DNA of 48,038 bases from Kosmotogaceae bacterium (GTDB lineage Bacteria > Thermotogota > Thermotogae > Petrotogales > Kosmotogaceae): contig JAFGAP010000015.1 of NCBI GenBank assembly GCA_016933635.1, positions 1 through 48,038 on the forward strand, given 5' to 3'. The number at the start of each line of letters is the position of its first letter. Position 1 is the stretch's first letter. Position numbers and translations under genes: made by a program. The notes below the pieces were generated by a model. That model saw only the letters and a program-made list of their open reading frames with translations, did no database searches and was not told the origin of the DNA. Of this stretch, positions 26,953 to 37,042 are shown piece by piece.

Positions 26953-27972
26953 CTAAGTTCTATTCCATCGCCCGTTTTCCTCGTAAATGTAGCCTCCTAA
27001 CTGCAGATTTGTGAGCTCAACAATCAGATCTTTGCTGGAAAAATCTGTCATCAAGAGTAATTCGCCAAAAGTGAGGGGACCATTGCCAAGAAGATCAAGG
27101 ACTCTTGACTGCAATTTCCCTATCTGAGATTCCTCGAATGAGATTTCAGGAAACTCATCGATAATGTCTACGCACTCGGAAATCAGCTTTGCTCCATTCT
27201 TAATTAACCAGTTTGTGCCTTCGGAATTCCTTCTGTTGATGTCTCCAGGCACAGCGAAAACGTCCCTTCCGTTTTCAAGCGCGAGTCTGGCTGTAATCAG
27301 CGAGCCGCTTCTCATAGTAGCCTGCACTACAAAGACTGCCCTGGCCAAGCCTGAAATAATTCTGTTCCTCTTCGGGAAGTTTTGCTTTAGAGGCGGCGTT
27401 CCGGGAAGGTATTCAGAAATCACACACCCCTTTTGCATAACCGACTTTATGAGCGTTCTGTTGCTTGCTGGATAAGTAACATCGATACCTGTCCCCAGTA
27501 CTCCGATTGTAGAGCCTCTACCATCGAGAGCCCCGATGTGAGCCTGAGCATCAATACCGACCGCAAGACCGCTCACAATGGTTAGCCCTTTCTCAGAGAG
27601 CGACTTTGCATATTCTTTGGCAATCGATGCTCCATATCCATCCGCTTTCCTCGAACCCACTATGGCCAGGATATTTCTTGAATTTAGAAGTCCAGGATCG
27701 CCCTCAAAGAATATAACAGAAGGCGGTTCAAAGATCTTCCTCAGAGTTTCAGGATACTGCGCATCCTTGAATGTTATGAAATTCGTAATCCTGGAGAGAA
27801 TCTTAGCCACATTGGGAAAACTCTTCTGAAACCTCTTCAGTTTAACTTTGTTTAGATCGGTCCGACATCTGAAAAGGTTAGTGCCTGAAATTCCCGAACT
27901 CTCGATCTCTTCCATCTCTTTTGGAGAAAAATCTCCAGAAAGTGCTATTGCTGCGTACTCAACTCTTTCCAT
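26953..27972 (-). CDS. dprA: DNA-processing protein DprA (Rossmann fold plus C-terminal winged helix)
   Basis: LAIVGSRKADGYGASIAKEYAKSLSEKGLTIVSGLAVGIDAQAHIGAL, GTIGVLGTGIDVTYPASN, FPKRNRIISGL, GRDVFAVPGDINRRNSEGTNWLIKNGA. Confidence 0.95.
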   Translation of the reverse strand: MERVEYAAIALSGDFSPKEMEEIESSGISGTNLFRCRTDLNKVKLKRFQKSFPNVAKILSRITNFITFKDAQYPETLRKIFEPPSVIFFEGDPGLLNSRNILAIVGSRKADGYGASIAKEYAKSLSEKGLTIVSGLAVGIDAQAHIGALDGRGSTIGVLGTGIDVTYPASNRTLIKSVMQKGCVISEYLPGTPPLKQNFPKRNRIISGLARAVFVVQATMRSGSLITARLALENGRDVFAVPGDINRRNSEGTNWLIKNGAKLISECVDIIDEFPEISFEESQIGKLQSRVLDLLGNGPLTFGELLLMTDFSSKDLIVELTNLQLGGYIYEENGRWNRT

Positions 27973-29360
27973 TACAGAATGAATGCACTCAAGTCTTCAT
28001 CGGCAGCAATTTCGCCGATCCTCTCATTAACATAGTTTATGTCAACTACGATTTCTTGCGGGACTTCAGGAGCATTGAAAGAGACTTCTTCGAGTACTTT
28101 CTCAACAACTGTGTAGAGTCTTCTAGCTCCAATGTTCTCGATTTTCTCATTCAAGCTGTGGGAAATCCGCGCGATTTCTTTCAAACCGTCTTCAGTGAAC
28201 GAGACTCTTACTCCTTCAGTCTCCAGCAAAGCCATGTACTGCTTTGTTATAGCATTCTTTGGCTCGACAAGGATTCTCAGAAACTCCTTCTGAGAAAGCG
28301 CATCAAGCTCGACCCTGATCGGAAACCTTCCCTGGAACTCTGGAATCAAATCTGAAGGCTTGGCAGTGTGAAAGGCTCCCGCAGCAACGAAGAGAATGTA
28401 ATCGGTCTTTATCTGACCGTACTTTGTCGTTACTGTGGTCCCTTCGATGATCGGCAGAAGATCTCTTTGAACTCCCTCTCTTGAAACATCGGGACCATGG
28501 GAACCACTTCTAAAAGTAATCTTATCAATCTCATCAATAAAGACCATACCTCGGTTCTGCACCCTATCGATCGCTTCGGCTACAACTTTATCCATATCCA
28601 AAAGCTTTTCAGCCTCAATGGGTAGAAGCGTCTTTCGAGCATCAGCAATCCTCATTTTTCTTCTCTTGGTCTTCTTCGGTACCATTCCGCCTAGAACACC
28701 TGACATGTCGATTCCCATTTCTTCCATTCCCGGAATCATTATCATCTGCTGACTGTGATCTTCAATTTCTACCTCGATGTCGAGATCCTCGAGATCGCCG
28801 CTTCTCAGTCTATCTCTGTAGTCTTCCCTGCGATTCCTTATTCTTTCGACCTCTTCTTGACTCGGCTTCGGTTGCTGCTGGCCTTGAAACAACTCAAGAA
28901 TGTTCCTGGGACCCGATGCTTTCGTCTGAGGTCCAGGAACAAGAGCCTCCAGAATTCTCTCTTCAACCTGATAGGATGCCTTTCCCTCTACTTCGCTCAT
29001 CTTTTCCTGCTTTACCATGTTGACGCCTACATCTACCAGCTCTCGGATTATTGATTCGACATTCTTCCCGACGTACCCCACTTCGGTGAACCTGGTGGCC
29101 TCAACTTTTGTGAAGGGTGAACCTGTGAGCTCGGCCAATCTTCTAGCGATCTCCGTCTTTCCTACTCCTGTAGGCCCCATCATCAGAATGTTCTTTGGTA
29201 TTACGTCTCTTCTCATCTCTTCGGGGAGTTTTTGTCTTCTGATCCTGTTTCTCATCGCAACAGAAACTGCCCTCTTAGCTTTGTCCTGTCCTACGATGTA
29301 TTTGTCAAGCTCCTCCACGATTTTTTTTGGAGTCAACTCGTCAAGTTCTTCTCTATTCAT
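27972..29360 (-). CDS. hslU: ATP-dependent protease ATPase subunit HslU
   Basis: [90 protein letters not shown]. Confidence 0.98.
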   Translation of the reverse strand: MNREELDELTPKKIVEELDKYIVGQDKAKRAVSVAMRNRIRRQKLPEEMRRDVIPKNILMMGPTGVGKTEIARRLAELTGSPFTKVEATRFTEVGYVGKNVESIIRELVDVGVNMVKQEKMSEVEGKASYQVEERILEALVPGPQTKASGPRNILELFQGQQQPKPSQEEVERIRNRREDYRDRLRSGDLEDLDIEVEIEDHSQQMIMIPGMEEMGIDMSGVLGGMVPKKTKRRKMRIADARKTLLPIEAEKLLDMDKVVAEAIDRVQNRGMVFIDEIDKITFRSGSHGPDVSREGVQRDLLPIIEGTTVTTKYGQIKTDYILFVAAGAFHTAKPSDLIPEFQGRFPIRVELDALSQKEFLRILVEPKNAITKQYMALLETEGVRVSFTEDGLKEIARISHSLNEKIENIGARRLYTVVEKVLEEVSFNAPEVPQEIVVDINYVNERIGEIAADEDLSAFIL

Positions 29361-29905
29361 TGTTTCTCTCCTCCGAGTGTTTCCATGGTGAGATTTGTGT
29401 TTGTGTATATGCAGATTTCACTAGCTATCTCCATGGACTTAACAGCAATCTCCTCCGCTTCCAGTTGGCTGTTTCTCAAAAGAGCCCTCGCCGCTGCTAG
29501 TGCGTAGGACCCTCCAGAACCGATTGCCAAAACTTCTTCATCGGGTTCTATCACTTCGCCGTTCCCAGATATCAATAAGATACTCTCTCTGTCAGCTACC
29601 AGGAGAAGTGCTTGAAGATTCTTAAGGATCTTGTTTGTCCTCCAATCCTTAGCCAAATTCACGGCCGCCCTCTTCAAATTAGAGTTAGATTCACGCAGTT
29701 TTTCTTCGAACTTCTCAAAAAGAGTCATTGCATCAGCTACTGAGCCCGCAAAGCCAGCAAGAACGGAACCATCGCCAAGTTTCCTAACCTTTCTCGCCGT
29801 ACCTTTCATTACAGTATCTCCAATAGTTATTTGGCCATCTCCAACTATGACCGTCTTTTCCTTCTTTCTGAGAACGAGTATTGTAGTACCGTGAAAAGTC
29901 TTCAT
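29357..29905 (-). CDS. hslV: ATP-dependent protease proteolytic subunit HslV
   Basis: [55 protein letters not shown]. Confidence 0.98.
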   Translation of the reverse strand: MKTFHGTTILVLRKKEKTVIVGDGQITIGDTVMKGTARKVRKLGDGSVLAGFAGSVADAMTLFEKFEEKLRESNSNLKRAAVNLAKDWRTNKILKNLQALLLVADRESILLISGNGEVIEPDEEVLAIGSGGSYALAAARALLRNSQLEAEEIAVKSMEIASEICIYTNTNLTMETLGGEKQ

Positions 29906-29907
29906 GA

Positions 29908-30819
29908 TTACCTCCTATTTCTTTTGTCGGCCGCCTCAATTATATCTAGAACGACATCATCAAAGGTCATTCCGGCCGCTCTCGCCGACATCGGCAGGTC
30001 GCTCAAGTCAGTCATACCGGGTATGGTATTTACCTCAAGAAAGTAGAACACTCCTCCCTTTAATATCCCATCTACCCTCGCAAAATCCCTGCAGCCAAGA
30101 AGTCTGTAAACCGCGACCGACTTTTCCATAATCGTTTCAAGTGAGCTTTTTTCTATCTGGGCGGGAACGACAAATTCAGTTAAACCAGGAGTATATTTGG
30201 CTTCGTAATCATAAAAACGTCTTTTCGGTTTAATCTCGAGAACCGGAAGGACTCTAATACCTCCCCTTGAATCAATGATCGAAACGGTTATCTCTCTTCC
30301 ATCAATATACTCTTCGAGCAGAAGAGAGTCGTACGCGTCAAGCAGTAACCTGGTTCTATCAATGAGGACTGAAGGGTCGTCACAGATAAATACTCCAATA
30401 CTCGATCCTTCTCTTGCTGGCTTTATTACACATGGAAATATCTTCCAGCCTTCGAGATCCTTCTCGCTAATGACCTTCTTCCATAGAGGAAGATTGACTT
30501 CCGGTTTCACTAGCCTGTATGTAATCTCTTTGTCGAAGCAAACCGCGCTTGTCATTGAATCAGAAGAAGTGTATGGCAGTCCCGCAAGTTCCATTAATCC
30601 CTGTACTGTACCATCTTCGCCGAACTTGCCGTGTAGGGCAAGAAAAAAGAGATCGGCCTTCAAACTGAGTAGACTCGCAATTCTATCTCTCTTGAGATCA
30701 AAAGCGATCACCTCGGCGCCGAGCCTCTCGAGAGATTTCGAAATGTTGATTCCGCTCTTTATAGAGACGTCTCTCTCGCCGGAAAACCCTCCATAAACAA
30801 CGGCAATTCTTCTAGACAT
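29908..30819 (-). CDS. ddl: D-alanine--D-alanine ligase
   Basis: [76 protein letters not shown]. Confidence 0.97.
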   Translation of the reverse strand: MSRRIAVVYGGFSGERDVSIKSGINISKSLERLGAEVIAFDLKRDRIASLLSLKADLFFLALHGKFGEDGTVQGLMELAGLPYTSSDSMTSAVCFDKEITYRLVKPEVNLPLWKKVISEKDLEGWKIFPCVIKPAREGSSIGVFICDDPSVLIDRTRLLLDAYDSLLLEEYIDGREITVSIIDSRGGIRVLPVLEIKPKRRFYDYEAKYTPGLTEFVVPAQIEKSSLETIMEKSVAVYRLLGCRDFARVDGILKGGVFYFLEVNTIPGMTDLSDLPMSARAAGMTFDDVVLDIIEAADKRNRR

Positions 30820-33038
30820 TAATCCTCTCCAATCTCAAATTCCTTTTTGCATTTCTCACAGTACAGAACCTTCTTTCCTCCTCGCTTAACCTTGAGAAAT
30901 AGATAAGAACCGCAGATTTCGCACTTTTCATTTGTCGGTTCATTCCAGAAGAGCTCTCCACAACTTGAACATTTGAAGTAATTCTTTCCTTTCTTGCTTC
31001 GAAGTTTTTCAACCACCCCTCCGCATTTTGGGCAGGGAGCGTCGATCCTAACATTCCTCGTGTACTTACATTTCGGATATGCTGAACAGGCAATGAACTC
31101 TCCGTATCTTCCCTTCCTCATGACGAGTGGAGAACCACATTCTGGGCACTTTTCGTCTATCTCTATCTCCATTTTTTGATTCGCTGCAACATCCTTCAAT
31201 ATTACCTTCCCATCTATTACACAAGTGAAGGATGTCATATCGACCGATTCATTCTTACCGCAAGATTCGCATTTCAAGTACCCACCATATCTTCCAAAGA
31301 CGACTTTGAAGTTCCCACCGCATGAACATTCCTTATCTGTAGGGAACTCAATTCTTAACTCTCCCTTTTTGATTCTCTTATCTATCTCATCCAGATCAGT
31401 CTTGAATCCGCTATAAAAGCCCATCACCACATCTCGCCATTTCTTTGCACCACTTTCTACATCGTCGAGCTGTTCTTCCATATTTGCGGTGAAATTCATA
31501 TCAACAACATCGGGAAAATACTCATTTAAAAACTCGTTTACGACCGCACCGAGAAGTGTTGGTCTCAGTTCTCTCGTTTGTCGAAGTACATACTTTCTGT
31601 CGAGAAGAGTAGAGATTATTGTCGCATAAGTCGACGGGCGACCGATTCCCCTTTTTTCGAGCTCCTTTACAAGAGAGGCTTCACTGAATCTCGAGGGGGG
31701 TTTAGTCGTATCTTCCTCCCATTCGATCTTAGAAGGCTTTATCTCTTCGCCTATTTTATAATCCCGATCTATCTCTCTCTTAGATGATCTCGAGACTATC
31801 TTCTCATAACCGTCAAAGAGCCTTCTCTCTCCAGTTAAACTAAGAATGTATTTGTCATTTCCGTCCTCTAGTTCAACGTCGGTCACAGAGTATTCCGCGC
31901 TTGCCATCTGAGAAGCTATGAATCTGTTCCATATGAGAGCATATAGCCTAAGATTGTCACCCGATAGAAGTTTTCTCGCCTTCTCTGGATCGTTCTCAGG
32001 ATAAGTTGGTCTTATAGCCTCGTGGGCGTCCTGAATCTTCTTACCTTTCTTGCCCGATCTCATCGGACCAACGTACTCTTTTCCAAATCTACTTTCAATT
32101 ATTTCAACGGCCTTGTCTCTTGCCTGGTTAGAAATTCTAGTCGAGTCGGTTCTCATGTATGTAATGAAGGCAATCTGACCCTGATCTGTTTCAATACCTT
32201 CGTAGAGCTGCTGAGCAATCTTCATTGTTTTACTCGCGCTCCAGCCCAGCTCACCTATCGCGCTTTGCTGAAGCGTTGAAGTAATAAAAGGCATTGGTGC
32301 GTTTCTCTTGGAGGTACGTTCCTTAACATTTTTGACGTGAAGAATTCCGCAGGAAAGTTCTTTAATTATTTCATCTCTCTTCTCTTCGCTGGTTACAGAC
32401 TTGTCATTGAACTTTTTTCCTTCGATTCGAGAAAGAGAGAACCGATCCTCGCCAACGTTCGCAAATATCTTAAAGAATCGATGCGGTTCAAATACTACTA
32501 TCTTCTTCTCAAGTTCCACCATGAATCTTAGAGCTACTGACTGGACTCTTCCAGCGCTTAGCCCTCTCTTCATAGTTCTCCACAAAATTGGGCTGATTTT
32601 GTACCCCACAATTCTATCGAGAACCCTTCTAGCTACTTGAGCCTCGACTTTAGACATGTCTATCTCTCTTGGATGAAGTATTGCATCCTTTATTGCAGAT
32701 TCCGTTATCTCATTGAAGACTATTCTATTCTTCTCATTTTGCGGAAGACCCAGAAGTTCGGAAATGTGCCATGCGATGGCTTCTCCTTCACGATCAAGGT
32801 CTGAAGCAAGAAGCACCTGTTTCCCCTTTGACTTCTTAGAAAGCTCTTGTACAACCTTTTCCTTACCTTTAAGAACTTCGTAAGTAGGTTCCAAAGTTTC
32901 AGGATGAAGTCCGATGTTAGATTCTGGGAGATCCCTAACATGCCCTTTGGAAGCGGTGACTTCATAGTTCTTCCCAAGATATCTACTGATCGTTTTCGCC
33001 TTTGCCGGCGATTCAACGATTACAAGTTTGTCTGGCAA
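30819..33038 (-). CDS. topA: DNA topoisomerase I with four C-terminal Zn-ribbon modules
   Basis: KLVIVESPAKAKTISRYLGKNYEVTASKGHVRDLPE; LASDLDREGEAIAWHI; ITYMRTDSTRIS; KRGIGRPSTYATII; four CxxC...CxxC modules at the C-terminus. Confidence 0.98.
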   Translation of the reverse strand: MPDKLVIVESPAKAKTISRYLGKNYEVTASKGHVRDLPESNIGLHPETLEPTYEVLKGKEKVVQELSKKSKGKQVLLASDLDREGEAIAWHISELLGLPQNEKNRIVFNEITESAIKDAILHPREIDMSKVEAQVARRVLDRIVGYKISPILWRTMKRGLSAGRVQSVALRFMVELEKKIVVFEPHRFFKIFANVGEDRFSLSRIEGKKFNDKSVTSEEKRDEIIKELSCGILHVKNVKERTSKRNAPMPFITSTLQQSAIGELGWSASKTMKIAQQLYEGIETDQGQIAFITYMRTDSTRISNQARDKAVEIIESRFGKEYVGPMRSGKKGKKIQDAHEAIRPTYPENDPEKARKLLSGDNLRLYALIWNRFIASQMASAEYSVTDVELEDGNDKYILSLTGERRLFDGYEKIVSRSSKREIDRDYKIGEEIKPSKIEWEEDTTKPPSRFSEASLVKELEKRGIGRPSTYATIISTLLDRKYVLRQTRELRPTLLGAVVNEFLNEYFPDVVDMNFTANMEEQLDDVESGAKKWRDVVMGFYSGFKTDLDEIDKRIKKGELRIEFPTDKECSCGGNFKVVFGRYGGYLKCESCGKNESVDMTSFTCVIDGKVILKDVAANQKMEIEIDEKCPECGSPLVMRKGRYGEFIACSAYPKCKYTRNVRIDAPCPKCGGVVEKLRSKKGKNYFKCSSCGELFWNEPTNEKCEICGSYLFLKVKRGGKKVLYCEKCKKEFEIGED

Positions 33039-33057
33039 AGTATCACTCCTAACTATT

Positions 33058-34110
33058 TCAGTCGCCGGATCTTCTGTTTTTCATGAACACTCTTCTGTTA
33101 AGAAAACGATCGTAATTGCTCCATGAAGCAGTTGAACCGTTGAACTCCCTTTCTTCAATTTCTCTAAATTGAGCAACCTTCGAATCCAAATCGTCTGCCA
33201 TATGAAGAACAATTGCTTCCGTCGTCTTTGGAATTACAGGTGAGCCCCATTCCATTTCCCCGTGATGTGACAAGAGGAGATGTTTTATTTCAGTCTGAAG
33301 ATAGCGGGGAAAGCCCTGAATTTTAGATATAGCCTTGCTGACCATCTCTATGCCCATGGCGATGTGTCCCACCAATTCGCCATCATTTGTCCTCTCAATT
33401 CCAGTCGGAGTAATCGTGTACTCGTACACTTTACCGATATCATGTAACAATGCCCCCGATATTAGAAGATCTCCATCAACGGAATCTCCATACTTCGTCG
33501 AGAAAAATTCGCATAGTTCAGCGACAGACATTGTGTGCTCCAGAAGACCTCCCTTATAAGCGTGGTGAACCTTAGAAGCGGCTGGAGAAACAATGAACTT
33601 CTCGATGAACTTCTTGTCGTTCTCAAAGATATCTTTTAGAAGTGCCTTAATATGCTCATCCCTCATTCTTCCAACAAGACTAAGAAGATCATCGTACATC
33701 TGAGGAATATCTTTCGTCGTGACGGCCATGAATCTCTCATGATCGTACTGTCCAACCTCAAGAATCTGGATCCCTTCCGAATCAAGATTTAGCTGGTTTC
33801 TGTCTTCATAGACAACTACTCGACCGGAGATTCTTACTACCGTACCCTGTTCCAGCGTGGAATCATTGTGTTCTGCGTTAAACCAGTCGATTGCTCGTAT
33901 AGCTCCCGTTTTATCGGAAAGTGTTAGTAAAAGAAACTTCTTCCCGTCTCTAGCTTCTTGAATTCTCTTAGAATGAATTTTGAAAACAGAAAGCACAGAA
34001 CTTCCCGGACGAAGATCGGAAACAAAAGGAAAACCATCTTTGTTTGTCTTATCCTGATCGGCATTTATTTGATTCAATATCTCATTTCCAATGATGTCGC
34101 GTAGTTTCAT
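33058..34110 (-). CDS. 3'-5' exoribonuclease YhaM family (OB-fold plus HD domain)
   Basis: KKFLLLTLSDKTGAIRAIDWFNAE OB-fold; HHAYKGGLLEHTMSVAELCEFFS; GALLHDIGKVYEY; HLLLSHHGEMEWGSP; HMADDLDSKV. Confidence 0.92.
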   Translation of the reverse strand: MKLRDIIGNEILNQINADQDKTNKDGFPFVSDLRPGSSVLSVFKIHSKRIQEARDGKKFLLLTLSDKTGAIRAIDWFNAEHNDSTLEQGTVVRISGRVVVYEDRNQLNLDSEGIQILEVGQYDHERFMAVTTKDIPQMYDDLLSLVGRMRDEHIKALLKDIFENDKKFIEKFIVSPAASKVHHAYKGGLLEHTMSVAELCEFFSTKYGDSVDGDLLISGALLHDIGKVYEYTITPTGIERTNDGELVGHIAMGIEMVSKAISKIQGFPRYLQTEIKHLLLSHHGEMEWGSPVIPKTTEAIVLHMADDLDSKVAQFREIEEREFNGSTASWSNYDRFLNRRVFMKNRRSGD

Positions 34111-35219
34111 TGGTTTTCTCCTTTCTCATAGACCCTTGGAACTCTGGAAGATATACAACAGACTACTTCATAGTTAATGGTACCGCACAGATGTGCTATC
34201 TCCTCGGCGCTTATCGACTCTCCTCCTTGAGTGCCGATTATCACAACTTCGTCTCCAACTGAAACAGGCCTCTCAATTTGCGAGATGTCGACAACAAATT
34301 GATCCATGCAAACCCTGCCCAGCACTTTGCATCTCTTGCCCGAAATGATAACATATCCTCTATTAGACAGCAGTCTATTGTAACCATCGGCATAGCCTAC
34401 GGGAATTGTAGCTACAAGCATGTCGCGATCGGCAACAAAAGTCCTGCCATAACTCACCGAATACCCGGCACGTATCCTCTTCACAAAAGATACACAGCTG
34501 ACCCACGATAAGATCGGTTCCAGGTTCTGATCGATTTCTTTCGAAGGTTGTAGGCCATATGTGGCAATTCCCGTTCTAACATAATTGAAGTCAGAATTGT
34601 CGAAAAAGATTGTGCCTGCGCTATTAGATATATGAGTTTCGAAATGTCGGTTTCGTCTCTGCCCCAAGCCGTGAAGAAATCTTCCAAAAGCTTCTCTCTG
34701 CTCAAGAACGAAGCCACTCCCTTTCTCATCTGCTGTAGCGAAGTGCGTATAAGCTCCTGTTATATTCATTCCCCTTTTGACGGCCGAATTATACAACTCA
34801 ATCGAATCTTCCCATTCCAATCCAAGACGTCTCATTCCAGTATCTACAACCAGTTGGAAATCGGGTAGCTGCTTATTCAAGCCAGCAATATCTTCCAGTT
34901 GAGAAAATGAAGAAAGAGAGAGCGTTAAAGAAAACTCCTTTGCAATAGGAATCTCCTTTTTTTCCAGATAGTTGAGCACAAGAATTGGCAAGGTGATTCC
35001 GCTTTCACGGATCTTAATTCCCTCTTCCAGAAAAGCAACTGCTAAGCGATCGACTCCCGATTCCTGGGCAACTTTCGAAAGCTCGACTGCACCATGACCA
35101 TAGCCGTCTGCCTTGACAACAACCATGAGTTTGGCCGGAGACGCCTTTCCGGACAGATAAACAAGATTTCGTCTATATGCAGACAGATCAATCAAAGCGA
35201 AGGTTTTTCTGCTATTCAT
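34107..35219 (-). CDS. alr: Alanine racemase
   Basis: KLMVVVKADGYGHGAVE, VDTGMRRLGLEW, HISNSAGTIFFD, YRTG-like YVRTGIATYG, VPVGYADGYNRLLSN, GRVCMDQFVVDIS. Confidence 0.97.
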   Translation of the reverse strand: MNSRKTFALIDLSAYRRNLVYLSGKASPAKLMVVVKADGYGHGAVELSKVAQESGVDRLAVAFLEEGIKIRESGITLPILVLNYLEKKEIPIAKEFSLTLSLSSFSQLEDIAGLNKQLPDFQLVVDTGMRRLGLEWEDSIELYNSAVKRGMNITGAYTHFATADEKGSGFVLEQREAFGRFLHGLGQRRNRHFETHISNSAGTIFFDNSDFNYVRTGIATYGLQPSKEIDQNLEPILSWVSCVSFVKRIRAGYSVSYGRTFVADRDMLVATIPVGYADGYNRLLSNRGYVIISGKRCKVLGRVCMDQFVVDISQIERPVSVGDEVVIIGTQGGESISAEEIAHLCGTINYEVVCCISSRVPRVYEKGENQ

Positions 35220-35237
35220 TTCATACCTTCTCAGTAA

Positions 35238-35257
35238 GAAAGCGCGTATAGCGCCTT
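35238..35257 (-). terminator. Terminator-like hairpin after rpmB (possible partial terminator before alr)
   Basis: Minus strand AAGGCGC-TATAC-GCGCTTTCTT between rpmB stop and alr start. Confidence 0.45.
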
Positions 35258-35261
35258 ATGG

Positions 35262-35453
35262 CTAGATAGCTCTTGTGACTTTTCCAGCTTTGAGACACTT
35301 CACACAAACTCTGATTCTCTTTACCTCGCCATCAACGACAGCGCGGACTTTATGAACATTAGGCTTCCACCAGCGCTTGGCCTTTTTATTTGAGTGCGAG
35401 ACCATATTCCCTGTAGTAGGTGCCTTACCGCATATTTCACAAACCTTGGACAT
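35262..35453 (-). CDS. rpmB: 50S ribosomal protein L28 (zinc-binding C+ form)
   Basis: MSKVCEICGKAPTTGNMVSHSNKKAKRWWKPNVHKVRAVVDGEVKRIRVCVKCLKAGKVTRAI. Confidence 0.97.
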   Translation of the reverse strand: MSKVCEICGKAPTTGNMVSHSNKKAKRWWKPNVHKVRAVVDGEVKRIRVCVKCLKAGKVTRAI

Positions 35454-35488
35454 GAATTGTGTCCTCCTCTCGATTTACAATACACTTC

Positions 35489-35517
35489 ATTATAGTAAAG
35501 AAATAGAAGCTTTTCAA
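35489..35517 (-). promoter_or_regulatory. Sigma70-type promoter for rpmB
   Basis: Minus strand TTGAAA-N17-TATAAT. Confidence 0.85.
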
Positions 35518-35584
35518 CTCGAGACTCAAAGGGATTTGCGGTGAACATCATTGACTTTAGTGCACTCGGCTAGCATAATTCTAA

Positions 35585-35947
35585 TTGATGAGAAGATTGA
35601 CAATGGCTATTGCTGCATTAATATACATGGTTTTCACCGTCTACTTCTACCTGAAACCGGTAGTTCCGGCAATTGAAGTGGGGAGTGACAAGTTCCTTCA
35701 TTTTGTGGGTTTCTTTGCAGGAGGATTCTTGTTTGTTATTCTTTCTGGAGAAGAATTCAGCAAGGAGTTAAATAGAACCTTCTTCTCATTTCTTATTGTG
35801 GGACCTGTCATTCTTGAATTTCTTCAGATTTTTTCCCCTAACAGGCAATTCGATATTCTAGATATGGCCTTCAATTATTTAGGTTGGACGGTTCCCGTTG
35901 TAATCTTCTCCTTGATAGGCCGAATTAAGACGCTTTCGAAAGGTTGA
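35585..35947 (+). CDS. VanZ-like family membrane protein
   Basis: KFLHFVGFFAGGFLFVIL...VILEFLQIFSPNRQFDILDMAFNYLGWTVPVVI. Confidence 0.8.
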   Translation: MMRRLTMAIAALIYMVFTVYFYLKPVVPAIEVGSDKFLHFVGFFAGGFLFVILSGEEFSKELNRTFFSFLIVGPVILEFLQIFSPNRQFDILDMAFNYLGWTVPVVIFSLIGRIKTLSKG

Positions 35948-36066
35948 GTTCCTCTGGCAGAATCAAACTATACGAATAGCGTACAGTGTTTGCTCAAAGC
36001 ATAGAAGTATTGAAAGTCGGGTCATAGTGTTATACTTTTTTTGAGTTCCGCCTGGAGGTGTACTAC

Positions 36067-37029
36067 TTGGAGGAAAACAAGCCTTTGAGGTCTCTGTATC
36101 TCTTAACGGTATTAGTCTTCATAGCTCTCCTGTCCTCTGGAATTACATTTGCTAACTCCGAGATTATGGAAGGATTTTATTATGTCACGCCCGAAGCATC
36201 GGTTTCAGGGTTTACCGGAATAATCGTGGGGACAGAAAACAATTATGATCTCTTGATAATGGCCAATAGCAATCTCAAAAGATATTCGCTGTCAGGAGTA
36301 GAGATTCCTCAATATGACTCTTCAAACTCTAGCAGTAGGAAGTGCTTGAATCTAATCAGAAACACCATAGGACTTGACGTGATTGTTCATGAACCAGCCA
36401 CATTTGAGGAAGCTTCTGCTTACGTCTGGATCCTGTTGGATGAAGAGGTTTACCTTATTCAATCTATAATCGTATCTAGCGGTCTATCGAAAGCAATTGA
36501 CGGAGGAGAAATCGAACTTGGTCCGGCCGAAGAATATGCTCGCGAAAGAAGCCTTGGAATCTGGGCTGAAGAACCGGAACTCCTTGAATCGGGCATAGAA
36601 GAAACAAGTCAAAGAGAAGCGATACAGGAAGTTGTCGAGGAAGATTCAAGAGGTATGGCAAGATTAACGATCTCTAAGATTGATATTTTCGATAACGGTG
36701 AGCACGCTCTTCTGATTCTTGCTTCCGAGAAGGGCGGATATCTTGAAGGTTCAGAAGTCTCAATCTTATCAAGAGCAGATCGAACTACCGACGAAGATGT
36801 TCTTACATTTGATTCGCAAGAACCTATTGAAACTGGTGAAGAGCTTAGAATACTTGTCACACTGGATAGATCTAGATCTGTTTCGTTTGAATACGATTTT
36901 TTGTGGGAAAGCTATTTGGACCCTCGAGGCGGTTATCTGAAGATTAAGGATGAAAATGGAAGTGAGAGGTTATTTGAATATGAATATGACAGGAGAATTA
37001 GTGGCTTCATTGTAACCCCACTTGATTGA
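36067..37029 (+). CDS. Exported/membrane-anchored protein with degenerate SNase (thermonuclease)-like region and lamin-tail-like C-terminus
   Basis: TTG at 36067 with GGAGG-N8 spacing; N-terminal hydrophobic segment; 'SGVEIPQ ... ASAYVWILLDEEVYLIQSIIVSSGLSKAI...PAEEYARERSLGIWAE' resembles SNase; 'LTISKIDIFDNGEHALLILASE...FLWESYLDPRGGYLKIKDENGSERLFEYEYD' resembles LTD. Confidence 0.55.
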   Translation: MEENKPLRSLYLLTVLVFIALLSSGITFANSEIMEGFYYVTPEASVSGFTGIIVGTENNYDLLIMANSNLKRYSLSGVEIPQYDSSNSSSRKCLNLIRNTIGLDVIVHEPATFEEASAYVWILLDEEVYLIQSIIVSSGLSKAIDGGEIELGPAEEYARERSLGIWAEEPELLESGIEETSQREAIQEVVEEDSRGMARLTISKIDIFDNGEHALLILASEKGGYLEGSEVSILSRADRTTDEDVLTFDSQEPIETGEELRILVTLDRSRSVSFEYDFLWESYLDPRGGYLKIKDENGSERLFEYEYDRRISGFIVTPLD

Positions 37030-37042
37030 GGGAGGCTTTATA

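Noticed and set aside
30275-30796. 173-aa plus-strand ORF opposite ddl
   Set aside because: Entirely antisense to conserved ATP-grasp motifs; no supporting signal
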